Positions 23,260 through 37,003 of a DNA stretch of 64,000 nt are shown piece after piece. The notes under the pieces were generated by a model. That model saw nothing but the letters and a program-made list of their open reading frames with translations, was not told where the DNA came from and made no database searches. The stretch is from contig NC_134754.1 in assembly GCF_050436995.1 (NCBI RefSeq), positions 6,627,001-6,691,000 on the forward strand, read 5' to 3'. Every line of letters begins with the position of its first letter. The first letter of the stretch is position 1. This DNA comes from Anticarsia gemmatalis (lineage: Eukaryota; Arthropoda; Insecta; Lepidoptera; Erebidae). A program made the translations under genes and the position numbers.

Positions 23260-24806
23260 ATGAAATTCTTCAGTTTCTTCCTGGTAATCTTGGCTGCAGT
23301 ATTCATGATGATCGGTACAGCAGCAGCTGCGCCGAAAGTTAAGCCAAGCACAGTCGCAGTAAGTAAATCTTTACTTTATTTTTATTTATTTAATTAGGGA
23401 AAACAAACAGTTACACGCTTTTCTTAATAATTAATATTTACAATATTTTTTATGCAAATGTGTAGCTCACAACGTTATCCACGTATTTAATAATAAAGAA
23501 ATATTGAGAACAGTTAGTCAAAATTTTATCAACATTTTATTAAAATTTCTTTAAAGCATGTAGAATCTTCAACCCGAACAACTTAGGCCTTACATTTTCT
23601 TATGATAAGAAAAGGCTCAAGCCCTGCAGTGTGATATTAATTTGTTAAGTTTTACCATCTTACTAATGAAAATCTCGTAAGCTCTGACTAGTAATGCATT
23701 TTTTGGTCATATCCAATTAATTTTAAGTCTGTCTAAGCTAAATAGACAAAGTACTGCATAAATAATCATAACTTACACAACGTTTATTGGTAAGACTGTA
23801 AATATTTACCGTCTTATCTCAAGTCTCCTGCAGCTCTAATCAAGCCATAAGCTCCTCCTATAACGCCAGTACCGCCCGCCAGTCGTGATTTAATCTAGTG
23901 TTTCAACAATGAACTGATCTTGCCTTTGTCTTCCAACGTGCTCTTCTATCGGACACGCTGACAAATATCTGGCAGATCTCGCTATATAAAGTCGGCTACA
24001 TTTTACCAATGTACACCGCCTTAGTACGAAACGGACCACGAAAACCACTTAGTAAATTAAAATGCATTTTAACACTTTATTTCGGAAAATAAACCTAATA
24101 AAATAATAGCGTAAACTTTATGTTAACTATGCATTGAATTCTAAGGTGGTTGCGTAAAAAAAATGTGTGACATTTATAGTAACTTAACTCTGCCACGTTA
24201 TTTCTAGCAGTAGGTCCCGTTCTTTCTAAACAAGTGGATTTAAGGAAGGTGTAGTTTATATGAAATAAACAAACCATTTTAGTCCTACAAGTATAATAGA
24301 GGGCGAGCCTATTTCCATAAAACACGCTACCAAATTCCGGGATACTATTGAGAGTAATTAAATATCAATTACTGCACGTTTGGTGCAGTGGTTTAAGCGG
24401 TCACCTCGCCGCAATAACCGTAGCGCCGCGTGTGGTGGGTTCGAATCCCACCCGGGACAAATCTCTGTGTGATGAGCACGAATATTTGTTCTGAGCCTGG
24501 ATGTCAATTTATCTATATAAGTATGTATTTAGAAGTATATAAGTATGTTTATCAGTTATTTGGTTACCATAGTACAAGCTCTGCTTAGTTTGGAATCAAA
24601 TGACCGTGTGTGAGTTGTCCAATGAAAAAAAAAAAAAAATTCAATAGGCCAATACCACTTTGAACAACCTGGGCATCGACCCCAAGACGAGTAAATATAT
24701 TAAACCTATGTTCTCTTTACAGAAGACTGGTATAAGCGCTGTGAATGCGGCGGGAACTGTCCACGATGGTTATAAGGCAGTCAAGGACAAAGTGCACAAA
24801 GGCTAA
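23260..24806 (+). CDS. Moricin-like antimicrobial peptide precursor
   Basis: Exon 1 (23260-23358, 33 codons) ends at GTAAGT in phase 0. Exon 2 (24723-24806) gives 27 residues plus TAA, so the precursor has 60 residues. The signal peptide MKFFSFFLVILAAVFMMIGT runs on to an Ala-rich cleavage region (about residue 23), then Ala-Pro and KVKPSTVA. Exon 2 reads KTGISAVNAAGTVHDGYKAV and ends with Lys residues. It aligns with moricin exon 2 (G-x-SAVN-x-A-x-T-x-HD) and more closely with the cluster member at 47.1 kb (K-x-G-x-SA, GT-x-H-x2-Y, VK-x-K). It should form a cationic amphipathic helix acting on bacterial membranes, shorter and less basic than true moricin. The 1.36-kb intron contains a SINE, and a second SINE copy lies just downstream. 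Confidence 0.88.
24373..24638 (+). mobile_element. tRNA-derived SINE, family 2, in the intron of the 23.3 kb gene
   Basis: A-box-like TTGGTGCAGTGGTTTAAGCG, B-box-like GGGTTCGAATCCCACCCGGG, body GTTCTGAGCCTGGATGTCAA, and a poly(A) tail (about 15 A after 24623). The full-length structure and intact promoter boxes suggest a fairly young insertion. It ends 84 bp before exon 2. Confidence 0.85.
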
Positions 24807-24938
24807 ACTCTATTATGATTAGTGCTTACCTCCTATTCATGAGTTCCTATTAATCTTAACTATGTATATGTATGAAATATAAGCAAGCAAATTATTTTAT
24901 GTTTTATTTTACAAATCCATACAAACTTATGTCACAGT

Positions 24939-25125
24939 TGGTTCGAATCCTACCCGGGACAAATCTTTGTGTGATGAGCACGAGTATTTGTTCTGAGCCT
25001 GGTTGTCAATTTATCTATATAAGTATGTATTTAAAAGTATATAAGTATGTTTATCAGTAATTTGGTTACCATAGTACAAGCTCTGCTTAGTTTGGAATCA
25101 AATGACTGTGTGTGAGTTGTCCAAT
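24939..25125 (+). mobile_element. 5'-truncated SINE, family 2
   Basis: It starts inside the B box (TTGGTTCGAATCCTACCCGG) and then follows the copy at 24373-24638 almost base for base (TTCTGAGCCTGGTTGTCAAT, CAAGCTCTGCTTAGTTTGGA) before an AT-rich end. It lies about 130 bp after the stop codon of the moricin-like gene, probably at or near its 3' end. Confidence 0.8.
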
Positions 25126-28100
25126 GATATTTATTTATTTTATTTATTTAGTTATGTCTCATAATAATAAGCCACGGGCTATGATGGTTTCTTAAAAAAA
25201 CAATAGTAAAATTTTGTCATACCTATGATTACTTATTTATACTTACATATTAATATCTATGTAAAAATGTGTAAAATCCAATATCCCAATGTGTTTCCCA
25301 AGTAGAGGTTGGTAGCGTATTTAATTTAAAATATCAAACCGCATTATTGAACCGTATCTATCTATGGCCTGTTTGAAATAAAGCAACAGGTGGTTACAGT
25401 GTATAGAACGATTGAGTAATTCGCATTTCGTACAATAAATTCTATACCTATCATTGCATAAAGCTAAGTGCTTCAATCAGTTAACTAGAGATTGCATACC
25501 TACTACAAACTGAATCGTGAACTCCGAAATTCAATTGAACGTTTACTTTGACTACAACCTGCTGCTAAAATAGCTCTTAACAACTACGGAAAATAGAAAT
25601 AAATAATTCATCACACAATAGGCTTATAGATAAGAAAACAAACTGGCGAAATTATATAAAAGAACTTTTCGATTTCCCCAGGTATTGAAGAAGAAAAATC
25701 TTTTAGCGTACTGGATTTCAGAAGTTATTTTTATAAGTCTATAGAAAATTGTTTTTTTTTCATCATTGATACATTTTCCTTGCCTAATGTGTAGGTATAC
25801 GAACGTATACGTAATATAGTCATTTTGATTTATGTATTTAATTCAATATGGTTTTGGTTCAAACATTTTAAACTAGTCTATGGTTATATCGGAAAGTGCG
25901 TAAGAAAAATATAAATATAAAAAAAATGTTTGTCCTCTTCAATATTTATCATTATTCAGCTTCAAGACACGAAAGGATAAATAAGTTATGCATGTGTTAG
26001 CTGAGTGGGATGTTGCCAATCATTCGCATCGAATTCCTCCATAATTGGCATATCCGTGAGTGTGATATCATTTCAAAGATTCTACTTTGTCAACAGGAAT
26101 TTATCCGCAGTCAATTCTCTGTCTTTTAACCACTGTTAGAAACGGACAGTGGAAATATTTGAATCAGCGATAGAAAGATTGTATCATAGTGTCTTCATCA
26201 GGCCCTAGGTTTAGTAGTCTTGATTTTTAAAATTTAATTTACAATCTGGAGTTCTGCGATACCTCAAACATTTTGTAACACAAGGCTACCCTAGTACAGG
26301 CTCCAAGTTTCTTAAATGTTTATATAGTATTTCCAATATAAATACTATGTAGCAGTGAAAATTTGTACCTACAACCTTTGAAGATAATTTCTTTTTTGCC
26401 GTCAATATAATCTCTTTGCAAATTATACTTGCCTAATGCCGAACTACAATTATAAAGGCATCCTATATTTTTACGTCGGAACCAAGTTACTGGGCGTAAT
26501 TTATGATGGTTTTTTGAAAGTTCTAAACTACTCTATAAATATATTAAAGGTACAGACTGATGACCGTAAAAGTTATCTTTGAAACTAGGGTAACCCGTTT
26601 CAAACATAAAGCGTGAACTGTGCATATTTTATCATGTGACCAAGGTAAGTCTCCGTAAAACTGTTTTAGCAAACTATATTTATGCTCTATTTTTACACTT
26701 TAGATTTTACCTGCTTTATGAAGGGTTAAACAAAATATATGAGTTACTTATTTCATGACTACATTATGAGGCCATAAGTGCCATTATTTGGACGACAAGT
26801 CTGTTTTAGTCACTCTATACTATAGAGAGGTTTAATGATCGTTTCAGAAAATAGTAAAATCACGAGAAAATTTTGTTTAAAAAAATATTTTTCAATCTTT
26901 GTTTATTTTGGAATTACGACTATATGATAAGATAACAGATATAGTGGCTTAGTTGTTGTTATCTGAAATCAACATAGTTAAATAAACTTATTTCGGTGTC
27001 TTCGGGGAATCCCTTCTAACAAAGGCGCCATATCATGACCGAACAAGCTGAACAATACTGCACCGAGAAGGCTTTTGTGCTAACCCCAGTCAAATCACAC
27101 AACGACCTGATTCCGAGCTGTTGGGCCACAAAGCAATGCAGTAACAATACGAAGCAACAAGGCAACATAGCGTAGACACTAGACTGACGTGCCTTTCTTC
27201 CCTTACGTCTAAGTTAGACTATTTTATTCAAATTCTCTGTACAAAGGAAACCAAGTCAAGACTGTGGTAATCGTAAAACACGCATTCATGTAGTTCTTTA
27301 TACATTCATCGGAATAATGTTCCATCGCCCTTTCCATCTATAAACTGTTACAAATATATTTCCGTAGCTTTGGCCGTTTTCAAAAACTGTATTGTGAACA
27401 CGAACTTTTGAGATCGAGTCTCTACAGCGCAAATTGCCAACACTCGGTAGTGTTTAAACATTTACAACAGCACGTATGTACATACTCAATTAGTTCCTTT
27501 GACGTTTGAGCCTCTATGCAGGTTTCCATACAAAAATCGCCCATAGCTTTATTTGTATAACAGAGTTGTTAACATTCGCGAGAGCGCGCTGCACAAACGA
27601 ATTCTGAAAAACTGTGAATACTCTGACATTTTGTTGTTACCGTGATATTCCGTTTTCCGCAAAAGTCATCTGTATTAATAAGGCAAAGTTCTCAAAACCG
27701 TAGGCCTGAGCAACTCGTGTCTGTGTTTTCAATGAGAAACGTTTACTTGATACAGATACGGAATTCGCCGAAATGTTACCAATACAGAGCTGCTACGAAA
27801 CCAATTAAATGTAGACATATTTATATCCTATGATTTATATTATCGGTTTTTAATCTCCCAGTTTTTGTTATAATCTGGTTTTGATAAACATGGAACCGTT
27901 CTGTTCTTGAAATTAATAATATCTACCAACAAAACCAGAAAGAAAGGACGGACCACATTTAAGTTGGTACTTCGATTGTACGATCTCTCTTACAATCCGT
28001 TAGTTGAACAAACCAATATCAATAGAAATATCATTAGATTCCCGAGCAACTCCAAAAGCACATGTTACCTATTATTGAATTTGTTAGCTCTTAGTTCCCA

Positions 28101-29423
28101 CTGCTCAGTTAACTCCTAGTCTTATTTGAGGGAATGCAATTGAGTAGGTTTGTTAGCGAATGCGCTATTTACGTAAAGCGATTGAATTTCAGTCACCAAA
28201 GGGGAACCTGCCTGCGTCTAGTCTACAAGTCAATACCAATTGCCTCTTCTGGCTAGTTCAAATCGGTTTGAAGGCAATTACAATCCGTAGATTTGCGTAA
28301 ATCCCCTACTTGTTGGTATACATTTAAAGAATAAAATATTACGATATCACATAAACACTTCTTATAAAATTGAAGACAACTAAGTTTATACTACCTGTAT
28401 AACGTAAGTAGATATTATACATTGCTTGATATTCATATCGTAGAGATATTATCTAGTACTGACAGTATTATACCAGAATACTATTCATTCTTAATAAAAG
28501 AGAAAGAAATTCTCACAAACGCAATTCCTTTCACCCGATTTTTCCCAAAATACCGTGCTATAAAACATCTGCAAGATATCAAGTGGCACTCAACCGAGTG
28601 TGTACGAGATGGCCAATCATTCGCGTCGCATCAACTTCCTAGGTAATTGGCATAATGATTGTGAAGCCCACTCGTGGAAATTGGATTACGGCCGCAGTCA
28701 GAACTGTTCCTACTCGTATTCCTAGTCGGATGTACGACAGTTCTAATTGTACTTAGAGACTATCTGCGACTGTACGAATTTCTCTAGATTTCTAAGACGT
28801 ATTCGCATTTCTTATTACTAATTTCAACTAAGTATATAATTTGTTTAAAAAATTGCTAGTTAACGAAAGGTACAGTATATTGCAATTATTCGAATAAATA
28901 TAATATAAGGATTTGGCTATGGTCTCCATATTTCATTCAAATACAAAAAAAATATTTCTACTTGCCGAAAATCACATTCAAATAAGTAATTGAAAAAAAC
29001 TATTACGAAAATCTTTTTGTTGTCAGAATATAGTAAATAAACAAATCAAAACAATCCGTATCTTAAATCTGATTTATCTCTTCTCATTGTGAAAATAGTA
29101 TTCCTTTTTTTCTTCAGAAGCAGCTGTTTCGATCCCTTATTTTCTAAAGAATAAACAAGTATTTTTTGTTAAGATTAACTTTATTATGAAAAAGATTTTC
29201 ACCCGCCTAATTTTTTGCTCTCAAAATGTATGCGGGCGAAAATCTGCCTTATTTTATCGCTAAGCTTTAATCCATACTAATACATAATATTAATGTGAAA
29301 ACCGCGCCTGTCTATTATGTTTTCATTGCTAAACCATATTTAATGAAAATTAATACGAAGACTTTGTCGAACCATATAGCAACATTTGTTACGTATGGAG
29401 GCAAAATCTCATATTCACAGTAC

Positions 29424-29682
29424 GAATAAAATTATCTATATATACTAATATTATTTAGCTGAAGAGTTTGTTTGTTTGAACGCGCTAATATCGGGAACTA
29501 CTGGTTCGAATTGAAAAAATATTTCCGTGTTGAATAGACAATTTATCGAGGAAGGCTTAAGGATATATAACATCACGCTACGACCAATATAGCCAATACA
29601 GCAAAAATGTTACAAAAATGGGGAAAATTATGACCCATTCTCTATTATGTGACGCAAGCGAAGTTGCGGTCGGCTAGTTATT
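29424..29682 (-). repeat. Inverted copy of the CTAGCTGACCC... dispersed repeat
   Basis: Reverse of the 13113-13372 copy: TACTAATATTATTTAGCTGA, AAGAGTTTGTTTGTTTGAAC, TTTATCGAGGAAGGCTTAAG, and GACGCAAGCGAAGTTGCGGT at the other end. Confidence 0.7.
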
Positions 29683-30449
29683 CGATAGGTAACTTTGATA
29701 GAGATTAAAATAATTGGTTTTATTTTTGAAGTCGGAACTTGAGAAGTTAAAAATTTGAATATCTTATTGCCCTTCTGAATTGTTTTTCTATAAAATACTC
29801 TATGCACAAGCTAACCCATTGCACAACGAACGTATACCTAAACAAAGTAAATATTCCTATATTAGCTCCCGTGGGTGAAAACTTTTCTCTTAATAGGATT
29901 AAAACTGCTAAGTATTTTCTCAAGTTTAAAAACAGAATAAAGAGATATAACAATAGAATCTGAAGCGAGTTAACATTTTGAAATATCTTAGCAGAGATAT
30001 TTATACTTAGGATAATATGTGTATTATGAGAGATTTAAAAATAACAATATCTATCAAAACATTTTACTCTTATATTAAAACTAAGGGATGATTACCCTAA
30101 AGATTGAAGTTCAAAATAAGTCTGTTGTTATTCGATGCGGATTTCCAACTCACAATTCCAAAGAAAGCATTTAGGAATCATCAAAAAAACGACACTGAAT
30201 CCAATTGGACTAATTGGTACTGCCACTTACCGGACAACTCTTACCTGTAAAACATTTTGAGGAAATTGTTCTGTTGCCAATCTATTCTTAAGTGCCTCTT
30301 AAGGCAAAACACGTGTAGTTTATCATAATTTACTTGGAATATTCTAAATTACCACTTACGGGTCACTGACACTCTTATTATGATATTTTATAAAAATATG
30401 ACAAGGGATACGTTGATATACTTACAATGAAAAGTTGAAAAAGCTGACG

Positions 30450-30910
30450 CGTAATTCTCTACCACTATCGACTATCGACAACCGGCTAGCTATCAAGAAA
30501 TGTTGAAAATCTAATCAGCGCTAGAGGCGATCGCTGTAGTAACTATTTTTGCAGTATATTCAAACATTAAAGGAGATCATCCACGCTCAATACATTTTTG
30601 GGCCTTTTTTCAAAGTGCCGGCCAACAAAAAAAAGTGGTATGTATCGATAGAGCTAGCCATTTGAAGCAATAGTTAGTATGGCACGAAACCGGTAGGATC
30701 GCTTTGAACCGAGTTATACAGGTTTGAAGATTCATAATATTCAAACATTAATTCATTTCTGAAAGTGCTGTGAAACATAAAATAATGATTGATTTTGCTA
30801 GAATTAACTATCTAAAGCAAACGACCACTCTCTCGGCACTTTGAAAAAAGGCCCAAAATGGATGATCTCCTTCCGATTCTAGTTAGTACTGACTGCAGAA
30901 AATCGCACCA
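30450..30910 (+). repeat. TATCGA repeat interrupted by a nested MITE
   Basis: Outer repeat blocks lie at 30455-30560 (CCACTATCGACTATCGACAA, CAGCGCTAGAGGCGATCGCT) and 30873-30910 (CCGATTCTAGTTAGTACTGA). The inner element is at 30570-30872. The order shows that the MITE inserted into an older copy. Confidence 0.45.
30570..30872. mobile_element. 303-bp MITE with long terminal inverted repeats
   Basis: The ends AAGGAGATCATCCA and TGGATGATCTCCTT are perfect inverted repeats. They continue inward as TTTTGGGCCTTTTTTCAAAG (with a 12-bp insertion in the left arm) and its complement, giving a TIR of about 40 bp. The interior has no coding sequence. No clear target-site duplication was seen, so the superfamily is not assigned. 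Confidence 0.7.
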
Positions 30911-31699
30911 CTGTAAAGTCCCTACTTACGACTACTTTTTCAGCTTTTCTTATTTCCCCAAACAACCTGATCCGAACCTTCTAAAGAAGCCATCCTACGA
31001 AGCATATATTTATTGAATTATCTTGCTTGTTTCTCAATCTTCCCCCAAACAGGGGTCGTGTTATTACCAATTTCTTGCGATAAATTGAATATATCAATTT
31101 ATATTATGTGTGCCATTTTTATTATATTCCATATTTATTACATTTTGATTTTGCTCGTAACAATGTTTTTATTTCCTGTTATAACACAGTTAGCGAGGGT
31201 GGTTGTAAGGGTGAAAAACTTTTCTGTACGTAAGGATATTAAGTTTACTTTGTATTCAATTCTATTTGTTATTAACTTTACTATGATTGATTTATAGCAA
31301 CGATGTACTTATTAATAAGTATATGAAAACTACTTATTGTAACTCATACCTAGTATAAAATAGTTCCCATCTACCTAAAGTATAAAAAAAAGAATTTGCA
31401 CTTATTAAAGGACTAAAGTTAAACATTAAACGAAATTAAAGCATTTGACAGCAGTTCTTAACGAAAAACTATACAGGGGATGGATAATAAATAATCACTA
31501 AATCGACTGGAAGATACATTATATCAATATTTTGTTCATATACAAATCGGACAGCGGCACGTATTTGTAACGGGGAAGCTTTAATAATAAATTGAAAATG
31601 CGGAACACGTAGCTATTCGAGATGTAAAAGCTTTGAGTATTATTGCTGTTGATAGTTTAAATATTTCACAAATGAAGCAATAACTCATACCTAGATACC

Positions 31700-31965
31700 T
31701 ATATACATACATACATAAAATCACGCCTTCATCCTATAGGGGTAGGCAAAGACCAGAGAACACCATTTGGTAAGATCTTTACAAACTTCCTTTGCTTCAT
31801 TCACATCAATACCTGCATTTTGTCAAACAATTTCTCAAATTAAGCAATTATACCTACCTACTCACCTGCATGAATTCACGCCTTCTTCCCGTAGGGGTAG
31901 GCTGAGATCAAAGAACGCCACTCGGTGTTATCCTCACAAACTTCCTTTGCTTCATTTACATCACC
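31700..31965 (+). repeat. Two tandem copies of the CACGCCT / GGGGTAGGC repeat
   Basis: TCACGCCTTCATCCTATAGG at 31713 and TCACGCCTTCTTCCCGTAGG at 31876 each lead into GGGTAGGC, an AGAACRCCA block, and ACAAACTTCCTTTGCTTCAT. The unit is about 160 bp. The 84-codon frame here is repeat sequence. Confidence 0.6.
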
Positions 31966-34069
31966 ATAATCATAAAGAAAAACAAAGAAAAGAAGCAAGC
32001 ATAGCCGCGATCATGAGCTAGTATAGTAGTAAACTATATAAAATGAAAATACAAATACTAGTGAAGTTTGTCAATAATGGAAATGAAATTTTACCACTCC
32101 AATCATCATTATATGTATATCGGTCATCATCAATAAAATATGTGCATGAACATAATAATGTAAACCCACAATTAAGTGTATTGCGATATATTTGTATAGT
32201 ATAAATAGTGACATTTAAGAGTATTTTAATTTTGATTTGTATTTTAATTGGTCTCCTCTCAAATAATATAAAACTGTTTACGACACATAAATGTCTGAAC
32301 TCTTTATTTCAATATCTTTTACGGCAACAAATTGAGAGCTTCAATAAAATATGTATGGTAAAAACCGGACCCTTTTACTGTAAAACATCCCTAAAGATGT
32401 CCTTAATGTCCCCGTGGAAATAAAATATATCCTCTCTTGCTATTTATTTTAAATTAGCTCAGTTAATTGGAAAATGAGACACCCTTGCTTACGAACTTCG
32501 ACAGCTGGCGAAAGAACTCTTATTATCATTATTCATGGTTACCTTTTAATGCTACAATAATATTCTTTGAACTATTCATGCTTGCTACACATTATTATAT
32601 TTTACTAAGAATCGCTAAATGTGCTTATGTACGCATCACGGTCTGATAAATCGAAATTATGAAGGGTTATTTGAAATACGTGTTTATTCAATATTTATTT
32701 TTATTTATCTGAATAAACATGTAAAAAATAAATGTTTTATTATTCATACTTTGTTGGTAATGTACACTCAAAACTAAACAATGACAAATATATTTTTTTT
32801 ATCTGTTTCACCGAATATATTTTGTAGTGTAGATGTATGGTACATTTGCACTTTAAAATAATCGGAATTATAGTATAAAATACATCGAAATTAAAAGCTT
32901 TCTACCTGTCCTTTTCGATCTTTAATCCGATCAGATAAAATAGGAACATAAACCTAAGGTAATTGTTGTACATTTTATCCAATTTTCATCGGCTAAATTG
33001 GAAGGTGTAGCGAACTCACTAATGTCGCACGTTGTAGGTACTCGTAGTACAGAATTCCTAATGAGTCAGATAAGAAGTCCAATGAACCAGAAACACTTAC
33101 ACCTCTGATATTTCGTATTACACACGCTCTATGAATGTGGAATTCGTAGTTTTAGTGTAGGGATTGGCTCACATTAGAATTAAGTTAAAAAGTACGACGG
33201 TAAAGAAATATGTACTTCTTTAATCGGTCTATTACGAGTGTCTATGCTATTGTGCAAAATAAAAAAACTATGGTAATGGAAAATAATTATACGACTTTTA
33301 TACATATATTTTTTTATATGCCATACGTAACCGACTTCGATTTACTTATAATTTATCATATTTCAAGATGCACCACTCAATATTAATTAATGAAAGCGTA
33401 AAGACACGTTTAAAACGTCAGCTCTAACAATAGAACAGTAGAAGCATGACGATAACCTGTTAGCAAAAAACTTAAATGGTAAGTAAATGTAAATGAAATC
33501 TAAACTTAAATAAAACGGCCTTTATCAAGAAATACCAAACCCTGCTTTAGGCAATAGTAGATGAGGACGCAAAAAATACTATAGTATATTGAAAAACGAT
33601 ACACTATCTTCGTGGACTACTAATATTTTCCTTATCAATTTATCACAGCGTTTATTTCAGTGTATTACACTGTCATAGTATTATTACCACGAGGCTTTAC
33701 TTCCGAGAGACGTGTCCTGCATTCCCAATTAGCAATATTTCCCCGCAACAGATTTGTGCGACTGTTATGTATGCGAAAATCGTACCCATGGGTATCAAAC
33801 TTGTTTGGATGCGTGAATACCCCGTGTGTGAAAGTGCTATGGGAAAGCCCAGGTACTGTTTTTAAACGGTTTTGGATAACATTTCTATAAGTATATCAGG
33901 AGATATACTTAAAGAAATGTTATCCATCGTTGTTCGATTCGTCCAATGTAACCAATCGATGATAAACGATTTCTTATTTTATTTATTTGTTATGATTCTC
34001 CAAGGAAAGATACAGTTCACATTAAGCTACACAAAATCGAAAAAACATATGCTTTAATTATAAGAGACT

Positions 34070-34275
34070 AGACGCCGTCCGCGACATCGTCCGCGTAAAT
34101 CCCGAACTTTCGAAAATTCTGGGATAAAAAAGTAGCCTGTGTTATTCTGGGTTTTCAGCTACCAGCTACCTACATACCAAATTTTATCGTATTCGGCTCA
34201 GTAGTATTTGCGTGAAAGAGTAACATACATCTATACACATACTTACAAACTTTCGCATTTATAATGTTAAGAGGA
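34070..34275 (+). repeat. Fragment of a dispersed repeat with a CATTTATAATGTTAAGAGGA end
   Basis: Blocks GACGCCGTCCGCGACATCGT and CCGCGTAAATCCCGAAC, then CTTTCGCATTTATAATGTTA, are typical of RTE-like retrotransposon tails common in arthropods. A second tail fragment lies at 39500-39685. The class is inferred from general resemblance. Confidence 0.5.
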
Positions 34276-37003
34276 TTTCAGCATACTCAAATATTAAATA
34301 AGTTATTTAACAGTACGCAGCAAAAAAAAATTGGAACTTAAATTCGAAATTACACGGTGCCACAATTTTTTTACACCGTGTTAACTGTGTGTGTGTAACT
34401 TTGGTCAAAACAGAGGTGGTTTAAAATATGAATGCATCGCTTTAAAATCCGATATCTATATAGGCAATATTTCAATTTCAGGCAAAATCCAGCGGAGCAA
34501 ATTGTGAATACGGAGTGTTGGTATAGGATATAGCTATCGTATGCACGTGGGGTTTCCTAATACGTCATGCGAACTAGGAAGCTTTTGTGTGCACGGATTG
34601 CATTGGAACGAAGGCGAAATATCATCAAAATAATACCAACCAGGTTTTATGAATAATAATCCGAATCTTTGTCTAGTATATTAGCAGTCCCGTTTACTCA
34701 TCTATCGAGTGGTCCTTCACGTAAGCCTGTGGTTTATTTCTTTCTGTCTGATATATCTTGCGTAAACGATTCTATATATTTTACACCTTCAAGTGAGCTC
34801 AGGAGATGGCACCATCTCCCCAATCGTTCTATTACGATCATTTACCACCATATATCACGAGATCAGAACGTGATAGGAACCAAGAACAAAGAAACGATCA
34901 TTTATCTCTTACTGTAACTGTCAATCCGGAAAAACACATAGGAGTAAAGACGAATCGAAAAATGTAACAATATGAAAGATACAGAAATACGATAAAGTAG
35001 GAATAGAGCACAGAAGATGAGTTAGTTACGCTTATTTTCACATTATACTCGTTATATCAAATCCTAGTGGGGAATCGAGAAATTCTAAAGTCGTTTGCGC
35101 ACACGTACGTCTTCACATTGACTTCTAACTGAGAGATCTAAAAATTCATGAAAACAGCACCCCGAGGGATATTTTCGCAGAAATTTATTACAAGACTCGG
35201 AGGCGAGTGTTTTAAAAATATTAAAGTAGTCTTTCGGGAAAATGGCGGTGACGTGTTTAAATGTTATGTCGTTAACAATTATTTACGTTATGAACATCCA
35301 TTTATCTTCCTACTTGTGAATTTTCTGTTAAAAATATTTATTTTAGCACACTCAAATCGAGTGGTTCTTCATTTTATTTGGTACATTTACTACTAATGCT
35401 TTAACGATTGTGAGCTTTCACAATTGTTATGTTTCTTCAAAGGACTTTAGATCCCACAAAGGAGTAAAGTAAGAAACCTTTTAAAACGCTTTCTGGTGAA
35501 ATCGTTTGTAGATTTTTTTCATTTTTTAAACAAGTTCTTTGATTAATAAAAAGTACTGTCACAAAATTATATGAAGGCTTCTAAAAAAACATGTGAATGA
35601 TATTAATTATGTTAGATGGATTTACTGGACGGGTCTAACCAGGTCAGGCGAAATATTAGCTTTTTAAAGAGCGAATGGCACCGCTCGCCAGTTGGCAGAA
35701 AGGCCTGAATTATTTTTAAAATTATAATACATAACATTTCCAATTAATAAGAAAGAAAATCTTTTTCGTAAAATGAATACTGGGAAGATTGATGTAGCTT
35801 CACAAAATACATATTTTATTCAATATTTTCAGCGATGGTACGTATTTTTGAGAGTAAAGAAGCGGCTTTATTGAATTTCTCCTGTGAAAATATGCATTTT
35901 ATTCGTCTTTCTGCTGCTAGCTGCATCAATGTGGGAACCAATAAGATAAGGCGAGTTCAATTTTCAGTTGAATGCACCGGATTAAAATGACGAAGCTTTA
36001 TATTTGCAATAAGTCTGCAACTTTTTCCTTCCATGGCGGTTTGGCAAAATAATTTTAATGAAATACATATGCACCTGTAAAGTACCTTTATGATAAGTTA
36101 ACGTATAATAAGATTAGGTTGTCGAAGTGAATTAAGGTTTTCATCTCTTATTAAGACCATCTAAGTTATTTGTTAACTGATATCATTTCTGAGGTTACTA
36201 ACAACTCAGTCTAAAGTCAGAAAAACAATTTCCTGGTAACAAAAAGTTACTATTTTGTTTTAGTCAATGTTTCCGACAGTACATCTTTTTCTATCTTTTT
36301 ACTTTCCTTTTGAAGTGAGGGCGAACTAAAAATTTGCATCGAGTAAATCCGATGACGTTGCAACCAAAATAGTTGGCATTCTACCAAACTTTTAGCCGTA
36401 AGTTTGACCGTGGCAATTAAAGATAAAATTTGGATTTATAAAGGAGCTGATTTATATACGTTTGTCTCTTTTTCTTCTATGGTTTTCTACATATTGCCTT
36501 TCCTTTCTGTTTGAAATTGTATTTCAGCTATTTTTCTCAACGTCTTGCCCCATACATGTTACATGTCAGTGCTGTGCAGTGTGTGGAAAAATAACACATT
36601 GTAGACAGTTACAGCACGTCACTCCTGAAGAATAGAGCTCTCTGCGTGCGTGACGTGAATCTCATTCATGAGTTCACTCTTTTGCTTTCATTAATCTTTT
36701 ATAGAACACATTTGTAAACAACATTCTATCTTAAACAGAAATGTAATACCTACACAATACAAATTGTAGTTTAAAACTTAGTTTGTTTGCTTCTCTGTAG
36801 TTCAATCCGCTAATTTGCAAAGAGGTTCGGTTTTCACTCGGAACAAACATTTATGTACAGACCTAATCCTCAGATTGTTGTTTTGGGATTTGGTTTCACT
36901 GTGTTAAATATTTGCACTGCAAACTTTCATGCAACACAAGATAAATTTACTGTCCGAACTTAAATTACGAATAACCTATTTTACAATAACGAGTAATTAA
37001 ACT

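Larger units (their letters stand above)
25126..37003. other. Large gene-poor gap within the peptide cluster
   Basis: Nearly 12 kb without a supported gene. No open frame has a domain, signal peptide plus donor, or credible exon partner. Repeats inside are listed separately (29424-29682, 30450-30910, 31700-31965, 34070-34275). A good TATA box at 25652-25663 and another near 36434 are not followed by usable frames. Confidence 0.5.

Noticed and set aside
23985..24100. TATA box (CTATATAAAGTC) inside the intron of the 23.3 kb gene
   Set aside because: The following ATGs open only 14-27 codon frames without a signal peptide. An alternative promoter cannot be excluded, but nothing supports it.
31013..31297. 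94-codon hydrophobic frame
   Set aside because: The hydrophobicity comes from T-rich sequence, and codon use and context give no support for a membrane protein.
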